A DNA stretch of 6,377 nt from Acidobacteriaceae bacterium (GTDB lineage: Bacteria; Acidobacteriota; Terriglobia; Terriglobales; Acidobacteriaceae). The notes under the pieces were generated by a model. It was not told where the DNA came from, did no database searches, and saw only the letters and a list, made by a program, of their open reading frames with translations. This document shows, one piece after another, positions 6,148 through 6,377 of this stretch. A program made the translations under genes and the position numbers. The DNA lies in contig PLSH01000082.1 in the NCBI GenBank assembly GCA_003165095.1, forward strand, positions 3,735 through 10,111, given 5' to 3'. Positions within the stretch are counted from its first letter, which is position 1, and each line of letters starts with the position of its first letter.

Positions 6148-6377
6148 CTAAACCTTTTCTCCATTCACGGAATCCCGGTTGCCTGGCTTTGCGCCAGCTT
6201 CTGGAGAATCGGGAGCCGTGTCCCGGATTGCATCCTTCAGCCGCTCTAATTCCACGGCGGATATTTCGCCGTCCCCGAGCAGGGAAAGCAGAAGCTGCTC
6301 GCGGGAATTGCCGAAAAACCGGCTCAAAACGTGGCGGACCTCCGACTGGCCGGCTTCGTACTCAAGCACGCAGGGAC
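6148..6377 (-). CDS. blaI: BlaI/MecI/CopY-family transcriptional repressor, 3' end only
   Basis: Only the C-terminal 76 residues are visible; the gene begins right of the window and stops at TAG (6148-6150). The winged-helix DNA-binding domain is therefore outside. What is seen, EVRHVLSRFFGNSREQLLLSLLGDGEISAVELERLKDAIRD, is split across two helices and matches the dimerisation region of BlaI-family repressors: the 'FFG-S' turn, then the 'LL-D--IS--EL--L' helix. A polar tail of about 28 residues follows (SPEAGAKPGNRDSVNGEKV at the end). In the Bla/Mec systems the partner metallopeptidase causes cleavage of BlaI within the helix joining the two domains. The gene is followed 3 bases later by the M56 peptidase, the usual order in these modules, which supports the call. 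The repressor probably controls its own operon from a site outside the window. Confidence 0.85.
   Translation of the reverse strand, partial: PCVLEYEAGQSEVRHVLSRFFGNSREQLLLSLLGDGEISAVELERLKDAIRDTAPDSPEAGAKPGNRDSVNGEKV

Overview
This looks like a chromosomal window of about 6.4 kb from a GC-rich Gram-negative bacterium, most likely an acidobacterium. The placement rests on three things: the BlaI / M56 peptidase pair with a long disordered tail, the secreted HtrA protease directly behind it, and the intergenic palindromes of the GGGGCTGAAGCCCC and CCAGGGATAAATCCCTGG type, which I remember as common in acidobacterial genomes. It is an inference; there is no rRNA gene or other phylogenetic marker here.

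Left part (1-495, + strand): the 3' end of a DUF420 membrane protein (CtaM/YozB type, linked to cytochrome oxidase maturation), followed after 8 bases by a small unrecognised protein with two membrane segments. Next comes an AT-rich intergenic stretch (496-774) with a possible sigma70-type promoter and three short perfect inverted repeats. It leads into a complete CSS-motif/EAL cyclic-di-GMP phosphodiesterase (775-2427, + strand): membrane helix, periplasmic cysteine-containing sensor, membrane helix, cytoplasmic EAL domain with every catalytic residue present.

Middle (2428-2875): a gene-free spacer between convergent genes. It carries a nested palindromic, MITE/REP-like element with imperfect terminal inverted repeats, and a strong hairpin with a T-tract that probably serves as a shared, bidirectional terminator.

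Right part (2876-6377, - strand, read right to left): the 3' end of a BlaI/MecI-type repressor gene, then a BlaR1-like M56 metallopeptidase 3 bases downstream, then a secreted two-PDZ HtrA/DegP-family serine protease 32 bases further on. The spacing indicates one operon: a repressor, a membrane metalloprotease able to act as its antirepressor, and a periplasmic protease as a likely output for envelope stress.

The most interesting idea is the convergent pairing of a CSS-EAL phosphodiesterase with a DegP/DegQ-type protease. In E. coli the CSS protein PdeC is controlled by periplasmic disulfide formation and is cleaved by DegP/DegQ. The window could therefore hold a locus in which an envelope-stress cascade (M56 to BlaI to HtrA) feeds into c-di-GMP turnover. 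This is a hypothesis, not something the sequence proves. No tRNA, rRNA, CRISPR array, insertion sequence or prophage gene was seen.
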